The notes beneath the pieces are model-generated. The model was not told the DNA's origin, did no database searches, and worked only from the letters and a program-made list of their open reading frames with translations. Positions 40,200-49,503 of a stretch of DNA of 64,000 nucleotides are shown here, piece by piece. How positions within the stretch are numbered: position 1 is the stretch's first letter; each line of letters opens with the position of its first letter. The stretch lies in the NCBI RefSeq assembly GCF_001676155.1, contig NZ_LZEW01000001.1:1302001-1366000 (forward strand), given 5' to 3'. Source of the stretch: Morganella psychrotolerans (GTDB lineage: Bacteria; Pseudomonadota; Gammaproteobacteria; Enterobacterales; Enterobacteriaceae). The position numbers were made by a program, and so were the translations under genes.

Positions 40200-41009
40200 A
40201 TGAATAAGAAAGTCGGATTTATTGGTTGCGGAAATATGGGAAAGGCGATATTGAACGGACTAATTTCAGGGCAGATCCTCACACCTGACGCCGTTTTCGT
40301 CCATAATTACAGCCCGGCCAGTACCGCCCTGGTTGCTGCTGAGTTCGGTGTTCACGGAACAGCGAACACCACCACTGTCGCAGAACAATCTGATATTATA
40401 TTTATTGGTGTAAAACCCTATTCTGTTACCGGAATTTTACAGGAAATTGCCCCCTCACTGAAAGCAGAGAGCATTATTATTTCCATCGCTGCCGGTGTCA
40501 CTCTCAGCACACTCGAAGCCGCACTCCCGGCATCCTGTAAAGTCGTTCGCCTGATGCCGAATACCCCGGCACTGGTTAATGCGGGTATGACATCCGTTAC
40601 ACCCAACAAATTTTTGACGCAAGCAGATACCGAGCTTGTCATGTCGCTGTGCCGTAGCTTCGGACGTGCAGAAATAGTACCGGAATCATTAATTGATGCC
40701 GTAATTGGCGTCAGTGGCTCCGCCCCCGCTTACGTTTTTATGTTTATTGAAGCCATGGCTGACGCAGCCGTCGCAGGCGGAATGCCTCGCAAGCAAGCTT
40801 ATGAATTTGCAGCGCAAACAGTGATGGGCGCCGCCAAAATGGTACTGGAAACCGGCAAACACCCGGGCGACCTGAAAGATATGGTCTGCTCCCCGGGCGG
40901 CACCACGATTGAAGCGGTCGCAAAACTGGAAGAAACCGGACTTCGCCGGTCAGTGATTGCAGGAGTGCGCAGCGCAATTGAAAAATCACAGGAAATGAGC
41001 CGGAAATAG
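40200..41009 (+). CDS. proC: Pyrroline-5-carboxylate reductase
   Basis: 269 residues. ProC makes proline from pyrroline-5-carboxylate. The N-terminal KVGFIGCGNMGKAIL is the NAD(P)H-binding motif. VRLMPNTPALVNAGM (about 117) and DMVCSPGGTTIEAV (about 223) are diagnostic. AAAGGGG precedes the ATG at 40200. Its position beside mlaA and argW is not the E. coli location. A terminator follows. Confidence 0.95.
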   Translation: MNKKVGFIGCGNMGKAILNGLISGQILTPDAVFVHNYSPASTALVAAEFGVHGTANTTTVAEQSDIIFIGVKPYSVTGILQEIAPSLKAESIIISIAAGVTLSTLEAALPASCKVVRLMPNTPALVNAGMTSVTPNKFLTQADTELVMSLCRSFGRAEIVPESLIDAVIGVSGSAPAYVFMFIEAMADAAVAGGMPRKQAYEFAAQTVMGAAKMVLETGKHPGDLKDMVCSPGGTTIEAVAKLEETGLRRSVIAGVRSAIEKSQEMSRK

Positions 41010-41022
41010 CCGGTATATAACG

Positions 41023-41069
41023 GAACGACACCCCGTAATTTCGCACCGGTGTCGTTTCAATATTTTTTA
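41023..41069 (+). terminator. Rho-independent terminator after proC
   Basis: AACGACACC pairs with GGTGTCGTT, followed by TTTTTT about eight bases later. Confidence 0.8.
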
Positions 41070-41163
41070 TTGTACTGAAAATGAACAAGTAAACGCTAAA
41101 AATTTGATTATTTCATGCTGACTGAGTAAGATAAACGCGCTTTTTTATGATGATACAAACAGA

Positions 41164-41238
41164 GTCCTCTTAGTTAAATGGATATAACAAGCCCCTCCTA
41201 AGGGCTAGTTGCAGGTTCGATTCCTGCAGGGGACACCA
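41164..41238 (+). tRNA. argW: tRNA-Arg (anticodon CCU)
   Basis: A 75-base cloverleaf: acceptor GTCCTCT pairs with AGGGGAC, the anticodon loop contains CTCCTAA (anticodon CCT), the T loop reads GGTTCGATTCC, and CCA is encoded. It is almost identical to E. coli argW, a known integration site for phages and satellites. Its 3' end provides the attachment sequence of the island that follows. Confidence 0.96.
41218..41236 (+). repeat. attL, 19-bp direct repeat inside argW
   Basis: CGATTCCTGCAGGGGACAC within the T arm and acceptor of tRNA-Arg, repeated exactly at 52132-52150. The island leaves the tRNA intact. Confidence 0.9.
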
Positions 41239-41402
41239 GCCATACATCTCAAACCATCCTGCCAAGTCTAATAATTTATTAAAAACAATAGATTAATTCA
41301 AATACACGTCTAGTGACATCCCACTCAGTTTACTGGAATCCAGACACTAATGCGTATACTATTGCGTATAGATCTAGGTTCAATGGAAAAACTATACACA
41401 TT

Positions 41403-42584
41403 ATGTTGCTTACAGACATCCAAATCCGCAAAGCAAAGCCCAAAGATAAAGCGTATACCCTGAATGATGGCAACGGGCTATCCCTGTTAATTGAACCTAA
41501 CGGCTCAAAGGGCTGGCGTTTCCGGTACCGGTTCGCTGGTAAACCTAAAATGATCTCTTTGGGTGTGTACGATACCGTGACACTGGCAGGTGCCCGTAAA
41601 AAACGGGATGAAGCTAAAACACAGCTGACAGAAAATATCAATCCGAGTGATGCCCGCAAAGCCGACAAAATAACGCTCAAATTCGCCACCGAAAACACAT
41701 TTCAGGCTGTTGCTATGGAATGGCATATATCAAAGCGTGCAGCCTGGTCTGAGGGTTATGCAGAGGAAATTTTGCGGTGTTTTGAAAATGACGTATTTCC
41801 GTATATTGGTAACCGCCCTATCGACCAAATAGCGCCGTTAGAGTTATTAGCCGTTCTGCAGAAAATTGAAAAGCGCGGAGCATTAGAGCAGGCCAGCAAG
41901 ATCCGCAGGCGGTGCGGGGAAGTATACCGTTATGCAGTGATCACCGGCAGAGCAAAATATAACCCAGCACCTGATTTATCTGGTGCAATGAATAAACCGG
42001 AAGTGAAGCATTTTCCTTTCCTGCGTGAAAATGAAATACCCGATTTTGTTAAAGCACTGATTAACTATCAGGGTAGTAAAGTAACAAAATACGCGACACA
42101 GTTACTTATGTTGACTGGTGTCAGAACTGTAGAGCTACGCTTTGCTCAATGGGATGAATTTGATTTTGAAAATGCTCTGTGGGAGATTCCGAAAGAGCGC
42201 ATGAAGAAACGCCGTCCTCACCTGGTGCCTTTATCACCACAGGTTATAGCAATCCTGAATGAACTGAAAATAATCACTGGCAATTATCCGTTACTTTTCC
42301 CCGGCAGAAATGACGCAAGAAAACCTATCAGTGAAGCGACTATCAACAAGGTGATCGAGAAAATTGGTTATAAAGGACGACTCACCGGGCACGGGTTCAG
42401 ACACATGATGAGCACTATTCTGCATGAAAAAGGCTTTGATAGTGCATGGATTGAATTACAGCTTGCTCATGTTGATAAAAACTCCATCCGTGGAATTTAT
42501 AATCATGCTTTATATTTTAATAACAGAATAATTATGATGAAATGGTATTCAGAAAAGCTATATTCTTCCGTTAATAACATCTAA
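41403..42584 (+). CDS. P4-type tyrosine integrase
   Basis: 393 residues of the P4/CP4-57 integrase family. The N-terminal DUF4102 arm-binding domain (MLLTDIQIRKAKPKDKAY, GNGLSLLI) precedes the SAM-like core binding domain. Catalytic residues appear as TGVRTVELR (Arg), HGFRHMMST (His-x-x-Arg) and the Tyr of RGIYNHALY. The ATG at 41403 is preferred to the longer frame because it gives the family N terminus. It lies next to attL in argW, and its end overlaps the convergent sce7725 gene by 27 bases. Confidence 0.93.
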   Translation: MLLTDIQIRKAKPKDKAYTLNDGNGLSLLIEPNGSKGWRFRYRFAGKPKMISLGVYDTVTLAGARKKRDEAKTQLTENINPSDARKADKITLKFATENTFQAVAMEWHISKRAAWSEGYAEEILRCFENDVFPYIGNRPIDQIAPLELLAVLQKIEKRGALEQASKIRRRCGEVYRYAVITGRAKYNPAPDLSGAMNKPEVKHFPFLRENEIPDFVKALINYQGSKVTKYATQLLMLTGVRTVELRFAQWDEFDFENALWEIPKERMKKRRPHLVPLSPQVIAILNELKIITGNYPLLFPGRNDARKPISEATINKVIEKIGYKGRLTGHGFRHMMSTILHEKGFDSAWIELQLAHVDKNSIRGIYNHALYFNNRIIMMKWYSEKLYSSVNNI

Positions 42585-43502
42585 CATTAAACAAATATGA
42601 TGTGTCATCTGAAATTGCTTATTTTTAGGTAAACCCGGAAAATGACGACGAGCACTACAGTCATAATAATGGTTAAGCCCAATATTAACACTATATTGGT
42701 TAACACTAGCTTGAGTTACGTTTGTTATTTGATCAGATACATCAAGGAACATAGTCGACATATCTGCACCACCTCTCTGAGTATTACTGGAAACAAAATG
42801 TCTGACCCAAATAAGCTGTGTAGCCAATTCTTTATATATTAAATGAGCTGCTATCGCTGAAGGTTGCCCGCCACCTGTCTCAAATACCTTTCCTGTAATA
42901 GTGTAATCACCAAATCCAATAAAATGCTGCCCTACATACAAATGCTTATCTGTAAAAGGTTCAGGTCCACTATAATCAGCATTTCTTGCAAGCTTTCTGA
43001 AATTGTCACTGACATCAATGAGTTTATGGGGAGGTAGTAATGCCACTTGGCTAACTCTTACGCTATTATTCAATGGGATGTGATAATGAACCATCGGTAA
43101 ACCTGACAATTGAATCATTTCAGCATCACTCAGAGTAGAGTTATCATACAGCAATGCAACCCTTCTATTCCCATGACTAGTAATATATTGAATTAAAGCC
43201 TGATAGTTTATACCTGGTTGTATTAATACACCAACTATTATATTAGTTTTTGATGCGAGTATCGGCTGTAAACTTTGGTTTAATAAGTTAACATTATTAT
43301 GACTCGAAAAATCTTTTTGATATGGATTCATGATAACAATTATGTCACTATTCCAAATATTCAAACACCTTAATAAATCAGAGGTATTAAAATTAACTGG
43401 CTCCAAGATTGGCAACAATCCAGTTAAATTTATATTATTCGAAGCCAGATCTCTCAAACTTAATAATTCAGAGCTTCTTGCAAATAAATACGGGCTATAC
43501 AT
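42558..43502 (-). CDS. sce7725 family protein (T4 beta-protein-like)
   Basis: 314 residues, starting MYSPYLFARSSELLSLRDL. This matches the start of the sce7725 family, related to the phage T4 beta protein family. The ATG at 43502 has AAGGAG seven bases upstream, so the frame's earlier ATG (43520) is rejected. The family has no established function that I know. It is found as a two-gene unit with sce7726-type predicted nucleases. The unit sits between the integrase and the core satellite genes, where P4-type elements carry cargo, often anti-phage. A role in defence is inferred from this location. Confidence 0.7.
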   Translation of the reverse strand: MYSPYLFARSSELLSLRDLASNNINLTGLLPILEPVNFNTSDLLRCLNIWNSDIIVIMNPYQKDFSSHNNVNLLNQSLQPILASKTNIIVGVLIQPGINYQALIQYITSHGNRRVALLYDNSTLSDAEMIQLSGLPMVHYHIPLNNSVRVSQVALLPPHKLIDVSDNFRKLARNADYSGPEPFTDKHLYVGQHFIGFGDYTITGKVFETGGGQPSAIAAHLIYKELATQLIWVRHFVSSNTQRGGADMSTMFLDVSDQITNVTQASVNQYSVNIGLNHYYDCSARRHFPGLPKNKQFQMTHHICLMLDVINGRI

Positions 43503-43523
43503 ACAACTACTCCTTTTCAAAAA

Positions 43524-44388
43524 TTAATAAGATTTAATTTTAGAGTCCATAAGATTAACAACATAATCTTTTTGTTTTTTAGACAGTGGTGTTGCATAGC
43601 CCAAAGCACGTAAACATGCAGGCAAAGAATAAATATAATCAATAAAATCTTTATTATTAGCCCTTTTTTTCATAGCTTGTAAAAAATAATCATTAGCTAA
43701 TTTCAAAGGCATTGTGTTAAATACTTCTCTACAATATTTATAAACTAATCCATTAGGCAAATGGATCTTTTCATCTGTATAGTGCTCTATTATTGAAATG
43801 AACTCATTTTTTCTCATAATATTAAATATCTTATCATGCTTTATATTGTCAAAGTTTGATATAGCTTCTTTTTCTACTTTTAATGTATCTTTCATTGTTA
43901 ATGAAATAACACCTATATAAGGAATATTTAAATCACAATATTTCTCAGCAAATTTGGGATGTGTAACAATATAAACTTTTTCAAAAACATCTAAATAATC
44001 AATTGATTGTGTAGATAGTCGCTTAGGAGTGTCATATTCTGATTTTATTTCATACGCTGTTGAACACCCATTAAATATTGCAACATCAACAATAGAATTG
44101 TTAACTGGTAACTCTATTGACGTTGAGCTTGTTCTTGGGCTATGTCTACCAAAAATAATTTTATTAACAATAGCTGATTTATACACATACTCATTTCGAT
44201 AATTATTCTTTAACTTATCAAAATATGAAATAAAAACATCTCTCAATGTCATATTTGGGTATTCTGAAAGAATATTTTCAAAACCAACAAAAGCATCTTC
44301 TAAGCTCTTTCCCTTAGCTAATGAAGAAAAAAAAACTTCTTCTAAAGATCTTTGCGTAAAAAGTATTTAAATCATCATTATGTTGCAT
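43524..44388 (-). CDS. sce7726 family protein, predicted PD-(D/E)XK-type nuclease (5' frameshift as sequenced)
   Basis: The continuous frame (43524-44252) gives 242 residues. A plausible N terminus lies upstream in another frame from an ATG at 44388, and removing one base from an A9 run (44327-44335 on the plus strand) joins the two into 287 residues. The SIVDVAIFNG...AYEIKSEYDT pattern is the D-x(n)-ExK core of restriction-like nucleases. Preceding it is a YKSAIVNKIIFGRHS segment that is typical of sce7726 proteins as I recall them. It is 21 bases upstream of the sce7725 gene and very AT-rich compared with the core genome. Confidence 0.68.
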
Positions 44389-44922
44389 TAGTAACCATTC
44401 CACACTACATGACTTTGATACAAAGCCTAATAAACATCTAAGTATATGGTAGCCAATTGATAACCAGATGCAATAAAAAAAAATTAGATATTACGGCTCA
44501 TGTCTCTTTCTAGCAAAATTACTACGTTTTCACAACGTAAAACAAAAAATCACGTAAAACGCACTACACCGCACCCGCCTGCGGCTTTTGGGTCTGGAAT
44601 TTATTTCAGTTTTCATTTTGTTCAAACCATACCGCCGGAGTGCGTGGCTGCTGGGTTTCCCGCGATTTTTCCAAACTGAAATGTGTGAAACGTTTTTCAG
44701 TAAATTTCAGTTTCAGGTCGATGGCATTAACCAGAATGAAAATTCAACTAATTGAAATTAAATGATTTTTCTGTTTTACGTGAGATTTTACGCCGGGACT
44801 GGAACCCGCACAAAATTACAAAAGCCAGTATTCATGCGGGTTTGCGGGAAATGAAAAACTGAAATCACCTGAAAACAATAAATGATACCCGGCGTATTTT
44901 CCGGCATACCGGTGATAAAAAT
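44389..44922. other. Satellite noncoding region with short repeats
   Basis: About 530 bases between the cargo unit and the Ogr-like gene. It includes two clusters of short repeats, GTAAAAC (about 44538-44565) and TTTTACG (about 44774-44790), and several TTTCAGT or AACTGAAA repeats. These could be protein-binding or end sites of the satellite. No supported gene. Confidence 0.4.
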
Positions 44923-45159
44923 TTATCGGGCATTCTGTCTGTTCAGAACCTTTATACAAAGTCCCCGGTGAGGTAACGGCACATCCAGTTTGCTCTGACG
45001 AATGGTATGTGAATATGTAATTGTCACAACATAGGTGTATCCGCATTCCGGATCATTACAGCTGCAATACAGCTCAGGGATAATGAGTCCCTCTGTTTCA
45101 ATTTTACGTATTGTGGATGCTGATGAACATTGCGGACAATATAATTTGAGTGTTCTCAT
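44923..45159 (-). CDS. Ogr/Delta family zinc-finger transcriptional activator
   Basis: 78 residues starting MRTLKLYCPQC. Four cysteines (CPQC near residue 8 and CSCNDPEC near 32) form the Ogr/Delta zinc-binding fold. P2 Ogr and P4 Delta activate late promoters of helper and satellite. The ATG at 45159 follows AAGGATCACAGGA; the earlier frame start is rejected as it adds 29 unrelated residues. Its position before the iteron array is consistent with a P4-type element. Confidence 0.85.
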   Translation of the reverse strand: MRTLKLYCPQCSSASTIRKIETEGLIIPELYCSCNDPECGYTYVVTITYSHTIRQSKLDVPLPHRGLCIKVLNRQNAR

Positions 45160-45228
45160 TTCCTGTGATCCTTTTAACAGATGCCTGCCAGAATAAAGCC
45201 TTTTGAATACCTGCCTATCCATTTTCAC

Positions 45229-45420
45229 TGGTAACAGTGGTAACACTGGTTACAGACCTGATTTATAAGAAGTTAATCTGTTACCACTTATCAAAATCAA
45301 CGTGTAACGGGTGGTAACACCCTGCTGCTGTTACCTCGTGTTACCAGTCATAAAAATTAACTGGTAACACCGCAACGCCCCGTCATTACTGATTGTTACC
45401 TTTGTTACCTCTGTTACACA
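45229..45420. repeat. Iteron array GGTAACA/TGTTACC, probable replication origin
   Basis: About eleven copies of GGTAACA or its reverse complement TGTTACC, some with one mismatch, fill 190 bases in both orientations just past the end of the primase gene. P4 replicates from ori and crr sites made of decamer iterons bound by alpha protein. A different core heptamer here suggests its own alpha-binding specificity. Function is inferred. Confidence 0.62.
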
Positions 45421-45444
45421 TAAAAAATAAGATAGTCAGTTTTA

Positions 45445-48166
45445 TTATTCCTCTCCGGCGCTGCCGAGCACCTGGCTGTTAAACAGATAAACCCGTTTAA
45501 GCCCTATTTCTGGCAGGCGTATGCTTGTCTGAGTCCTGCCGTCTTTACCTGCTTCCAGCCATCCTTTTTCCACACACAGCCGGGCAACTTTACGGGAGTC
45601 ATACCCTTTACAGATTTCTTTCCATGCTGTCGGCAGAACATAGAACGCGATTGAGGGATCATCTCCCTGAGCTACTTTCTCAACCCGGCGGAACCCCATC
45701 ATGCTGACCGGACGACTGTGCTCGTCGTACCAGTCTGCAAAGCGGCTGAACTGATTACGGGAAATAAAATCATTCACCTGTTCCAGTGCGGTGATATCTT
45801 CCTGATTTGCAGTATGACCACGATCTTTCATCCATGCCGCCATACAGCTTTCAGCCGCAGTAAATGCCTCTCCGGGCTTCCAGCCGGTCACGCCAGCCTG
45901 TGTGGCTATCTCTCCGGCCATAGCGACCAGTGCGAAACGGGTTATTGCACGACCAACCTGATTCCCTGCATTTTCCGGCATCATCCGGGCGGTATATTCT
46001 TTCAGTAAGGCTTTGGCTGTGCCTGAAACGTCCGTCAGATTTCCGGTCAGGTATTTGAGCCAGTCGCGGAACGGCGAACCGTGGTATTTTGTGACCGCCT
46101 GTTCAAGGTATTCCGCCAGTGCTTTACCGCTGGCAAACTCGTGTAATTCTTCAAATACCCCGTGCTTTCCGGAGTCACTCGGGATCTGGATCATCCTGAC
46201 TTCAACACCGGCATATGTGCGTTCACCGGCGTTGGCAGCATGTTCAACCAGTGACAGTTCACCGGTAGACAGAAAAAGCAGATTCCAGCGGTTGGTTTCC
46301 CGGACGCTGCCGTCTGTTTTTGCCCTGGCTTTTCCCTGACCGTTAGCCAGCATATAGGCGATATTTCCCGCCTCTCTGCCGTCAACCTCGCGGATTTCAT
46401 CCAGCATCAGCGTGGCATCATTGCGGCGGCAGGCTGTCCCTTCCAGCGCGTTACCGGTTGCCCGCCATGTGTACCAGTAATCGGTACCGCCACAAACAGA
46501 TGCAGCGACTTTCATCGTGGTGGTTTTACCGTCCGTCGATTCCCCTTTCAGGTGATAACCGCCCCCGCCGACACCGACCAGCCGCAGCAAAGAGGATGCA
46601 AAAGCCAGACTGACAGAAAATGCCAGCCGGGCATTACCGGTGCAGTATTTGCCGATATGCTCCCGCCATTCCGCGCTGGTGCCGGAAACCCGGAAGTCTT
46701 TTCCCTGCACACTGGATGTCTGGAGGATCACCGAATCAGCCCCCGCACCGACGACTTCATCCTGAAGAACGTACACATTGCCGTGCCAGCCGGTTTTATT
46801 CACACAGGTGACTTTCCGTTCCGGTCTGCACAGTGAGATGTATTCCATCAGGTGCGCCCGTGCCTGACCTGAAATATTGATGTAAGAAAGTCCGTTCACC
46901 AGAAGTACACGCCGCAGCTCTTCACCGCTGCCGCTTAACATTTCCATCGGCATCGCCCATTTGCGGCTGTTGCCGTATGTGTCTTCCCATTCCAGCAAAC
47001 GCCCGTAGTTGCTGCCGTCCGCATCACAGGTGATCGCTGTGACTTTTATCGGGCTACTGATTTTGATATTCCGGATTTCGGTATCACCGTCTGATTTATT
47101 AATCTGTTTATCAAACCACAGATATTCCTGAGTCAGCCGGAACCCCTGCGGCAGGCGGGTTTTGTCTTTCCCGAAATACATCATTTCTTCAAAGAATGCC
47201 TCTTTGAGTTTCTCCGGGTTATTTTCCTGCCGGTAATCATCCCAGTCTGCTTTGTAATGTGTCGGCGGCAATGTTACCCAGCCGTCAACCGCCCTTGCTG
47301 CCCGTTCCGCCCACATCTTGCCGGTGTTATCACTGCCGTCAGTAAAATCGTTATCACCGGCGATAATAATTCGGGCATCCGGCCATACGCCCCGCAGCTG
47401 TTGCGCCGCTTTAACCAGGTTAGTTGCGGCGACTGCCGCGACAATAAGAGCATCCGCGACTTTTGCCACACTCAGCCCGGTGGAAAAGCCTTCCGTAATG
47501 ATGATTTGTTCCGGCTTTGCTGCTGCCTGCTGAGACACAATAATAAATGAGCCGGATAGTACAGAGCCGGATAACAGGCTTTTCTCTCCCGCCGGGCTTA
47601 TCAGTTGCCCGCCGGTGACTGCCTGCTGACAATTTACCAGCGGCAGTAATAAGGAACCCGCAGGGAAAGAAATATTTGCCTGTGTATATGGCTGACCGGT
47701 AATGTTATATTGATTATTCATTAACCCTTTATTTGTCAGGTACTGGCTTTCGCCTGACACACTTCCGGATTTTAATTTTTCATAGGTTCCGACACCTTTT
47801 TCCGCGCTGACCTTTTTTATTCTGGCCGGCGTTATTTTTTTTAAATTCCGGTAACTGAATAATTTTATTAATTTCATAACAGGATGATTTAATATCTTTC
47901 CCTGTCACCAATGAGATCAAATCCAGACCGTCGCCATTACCGCAGTGATTACAGAACCACGTTCCTTTCCCGTTCTTATCGTCAAATCTGAAACGGTCTT
48001 TTCCCCCACATTTCGGACAAGCTCCGTGCTTATTATTTTCCGGCACGGTAATACCCATATTATGCAGAATATGAAACCAGCGTCCTTTCGACGCATTCAT
48101 AATATCGGTGACGGTGGGCATTGCAGTATGACCGGCAGACCCGGCAGTGAAATCAGGATTGTTCAT
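45445..48166 (-). CDS. P4 alpha-type primase-helicase (one-base frameshift as sequenced)
   Basis: Two overlapping frames encode one protein: 47780-48166 (128 residues) and 45445-47877 (810 residues). The first holds the primase zinc ribbon (CPKCGGKDRF...CNHCGNGDG). The second contains a TOPRIM-like part (EGFSTGLSVAKV, AGDNDF), then a DUF927/SF3-type helicase with P-loop GESTDGKTTT. An A8 run (plus-strand T8 at 47835-47842) marks the change of frame. With seven A, a 906-residue protein results. This is the replication enzyme of P4-type satellites, combining primase, helicase and origin binding. Its frame change might be slippage-controlled or an extra base. Confidence 0.86.
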
Positions 48167-48392
48167 TTTTTATTTCCTTATTCATCAGGCTGCTCTCTCC
48201 GATAATCAGCTCCATCTGATCCGAAAGGCATTCCATTACAGCAGCCATACCCTCGCAGGAAACGGTACGGGAGCCACTCATTGCGTTACTGACCAGTAAT
48301 TCAGAGATAAATGCCGTTATTTGTGCCGCTCGGATTAACTGTTTTTCACCGGCTGGCGATATAACTGTATTTTGATGTGCTGTATTTTTCAT
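48153..48392 (-). CDS. Small satellite protein of unknown function
   Basis: 79 residues with a predicted helical core (GEKQLIRAAQITAFISELL) and the ending NKEIKNEQS. It overlaps the alpha primase start by 14 bases and the Icd-like gene by four, so it is translated within one polycistronic message. Genes of this size commonly lie here in P4-type elements. I cannot assign a function. Confidence 0.65.
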   Translation of the reverse strand: MKNTAHQNTVISPAGEKQLIRAAQITAFISELLVSNAMSGSRTVSCEGMAAVMECLSDQMELIIGESSLMNKEIKNEQS

Positions 48393-48586
48393 GACTGATG
48401 CCCCCCGGTAGTCAGCACAGGCAGGCGCCCGGCAAAAAACAGGACAAAATCACGCGACAACAGTAAGCGGGCACTGTGTTCATCTGCTGCGGTAGCTTCC
48501 AGACGGCACGGTCTGGCGGTGATGTCTGCACGTTTAACGCACAGAAACAGAAATTTGAATTGAGTATGGGCAGGAATGGCCATCAT
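48389..48586 (-). CDS. Icd-like host cell division inhibitor
   Basis: 65 residues, starting at MMAIPAHTQFKFLFLCVKR, matching small Icd-like proteins of P1- and P4-related elements that interfere with cell division. AAGGAG lies nine bases before the ATG at 48586. The frame is open to 48805, but the upstream part overlaps the CI-like RNA region and its translation (LAGQPKGW and so on) is the sequence often annotated as an Ash-type protein. I prefer the shorter protein. Confidence 0.68.
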   Translation of the reverse strand: MMAIPAHTQFKFLFLCVKRADITARPCRLEATAADEHSARLLLSRDFVLFFAGRLPVLTTGGHQS

Positions 48587-48616
48587 AATGATGATCTCCT
48601 TGATATTATTTAAGGA

Positions 48617-48837
48617 GTCACCACCAGAGGTGCAAATCTCTATAGGGGTGGTGACACTGACAGGGTTTGCACTACTGGACATCAAGGAAACCAGCCAACC
48701 TTTCGGTTGCCCTGCCAGCATCACCATAGAATCTGAGCGGAATAATACCGTATTTTTCAGGTGTATGCAGGCACAGACACAAAAAAAAGACGCAAGGCGC
48801 GTCATGTGTCGCCAAGATGTTATTCAGGGTGCAAATC
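48617..48837 (-). ncRNA. P4 CI / C4-type antisense immunity RNA region
   Basis: On the minus strand three short blocks occur in order. Block A (48837-48828) and block C (48638-48629) both read GATTTGCACC. Block B (48673-48664) reads AGTGCAAACC and can pair with either over the seven-base core GTGCAAA/TTTGCAC. This is the seqA-seqB-seqC layout of P4 immunity, in which CI RNA (carrying seqB) terminates the early transcript. Block C lies in the loop of a strong 9-bp hairpin (GTCACCACC/GGTGGTGAC, 48617-48655). It precedes the Icd-like gene as in P1 and P4. Exact RNA ends are unknown. Confidence 0.62.
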
Positions 48838-48981
48838 CTGACACCGGATTTTGCCGGTGCCCCAAGAATATAGCCCATCCGTTCAGAAATATGCAACATA
48901 TTTTATATTCATCCATTGTTCCGGTCTGAACAGGTAAATAACTATCATCAGATATAGGCCCGGTCTGTACCGGGCCTGATA

Positions 48982-49503
48982 TCAGCCTGCGGAGACAGCC
49001 GCAAACCAGCGGTTTTTATTACTGCTTATGCCGTCTGATAAGTTGAAACGGGTCGGTGAACTCAGTGATAACCGGCTGTTACGTTTGGCAAAGTGTGAAC
49101 GGTTGATACTGAATTGCAGCCTGTCCGTTCCCACACTGGCAGGGCTGTCAGTCACCGCCAGACCACCCAGATAAAACACGCCTTTACCCTGAAAATCGTC
49201 TTCAACCTCAATAGAGCAAAATAATTTCTGTCCCTTTATGTTGTATTCGATCAGCTTTAAATTGGGTCTCAGGCGCAGATACAGCCGGGTCAGTCCGTCC
49301 ACAATGTCAGCCCGTGCCGCCACAACTTCACCTAAGTTTTCCAGTTTCCGGTTATGCTCTTCCCATATCAGCGCAGTGTAATAGCCGGGGTCGTAGGTCT
49401 CAGCCATTTCAGTCAGCCATTCCGCTTCAATAGTCCGCTGGTCAATACTTTCACCTTCTGTGGCTACGCAGATCCAACCGGTGGTTAAATGGGATTCACT
49501 CAT
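48982..49503 (-). CDS. P2 GpO-like capsid scaffolding protein
   Basis: 173 residues. Its start (TTGWICVATEGESIDQRTIEAEWLTEMAETYDP) resembles the N-terminal protease part of the P2 gpO scaffold, including the ALIWEEHNR segment. P2 gpO is 284 residues and has a C-terminal coiled scaffold domain. That domain is largely missing here: the protein ends after about 170 residues. The start overlaps the capsid stop in an ATGA, so the two are translationally coupled. A hairpin (48956-48976) follows the stop. It could be a satellite-specific protease or modified scaffold. Confidence 0.82.
   Translation of the reverse strand: MSESHLTTGWICVATEGESIDQRTIEAEWLTEMAETYDPGYYTALIWEEHNRKLENLGEVVAARADIVDGLTRLYLRLRPNLKLIEYNIKGQKLFCSIEVEDDFQGKGVFYLGGLAVTDSPASVGTDRLQFSINRSHFAKRNSRLSLSSPTRFNLSDGISSNKNRWFAAVSAG

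Noticed and set aside
48587-48805. N-terminal extension of the Icd-like frame (Ash-type protein)
   Set aside because: It overlaps the CI-like RNA blocks; the better ribosome site is at the internal ATG 48586.
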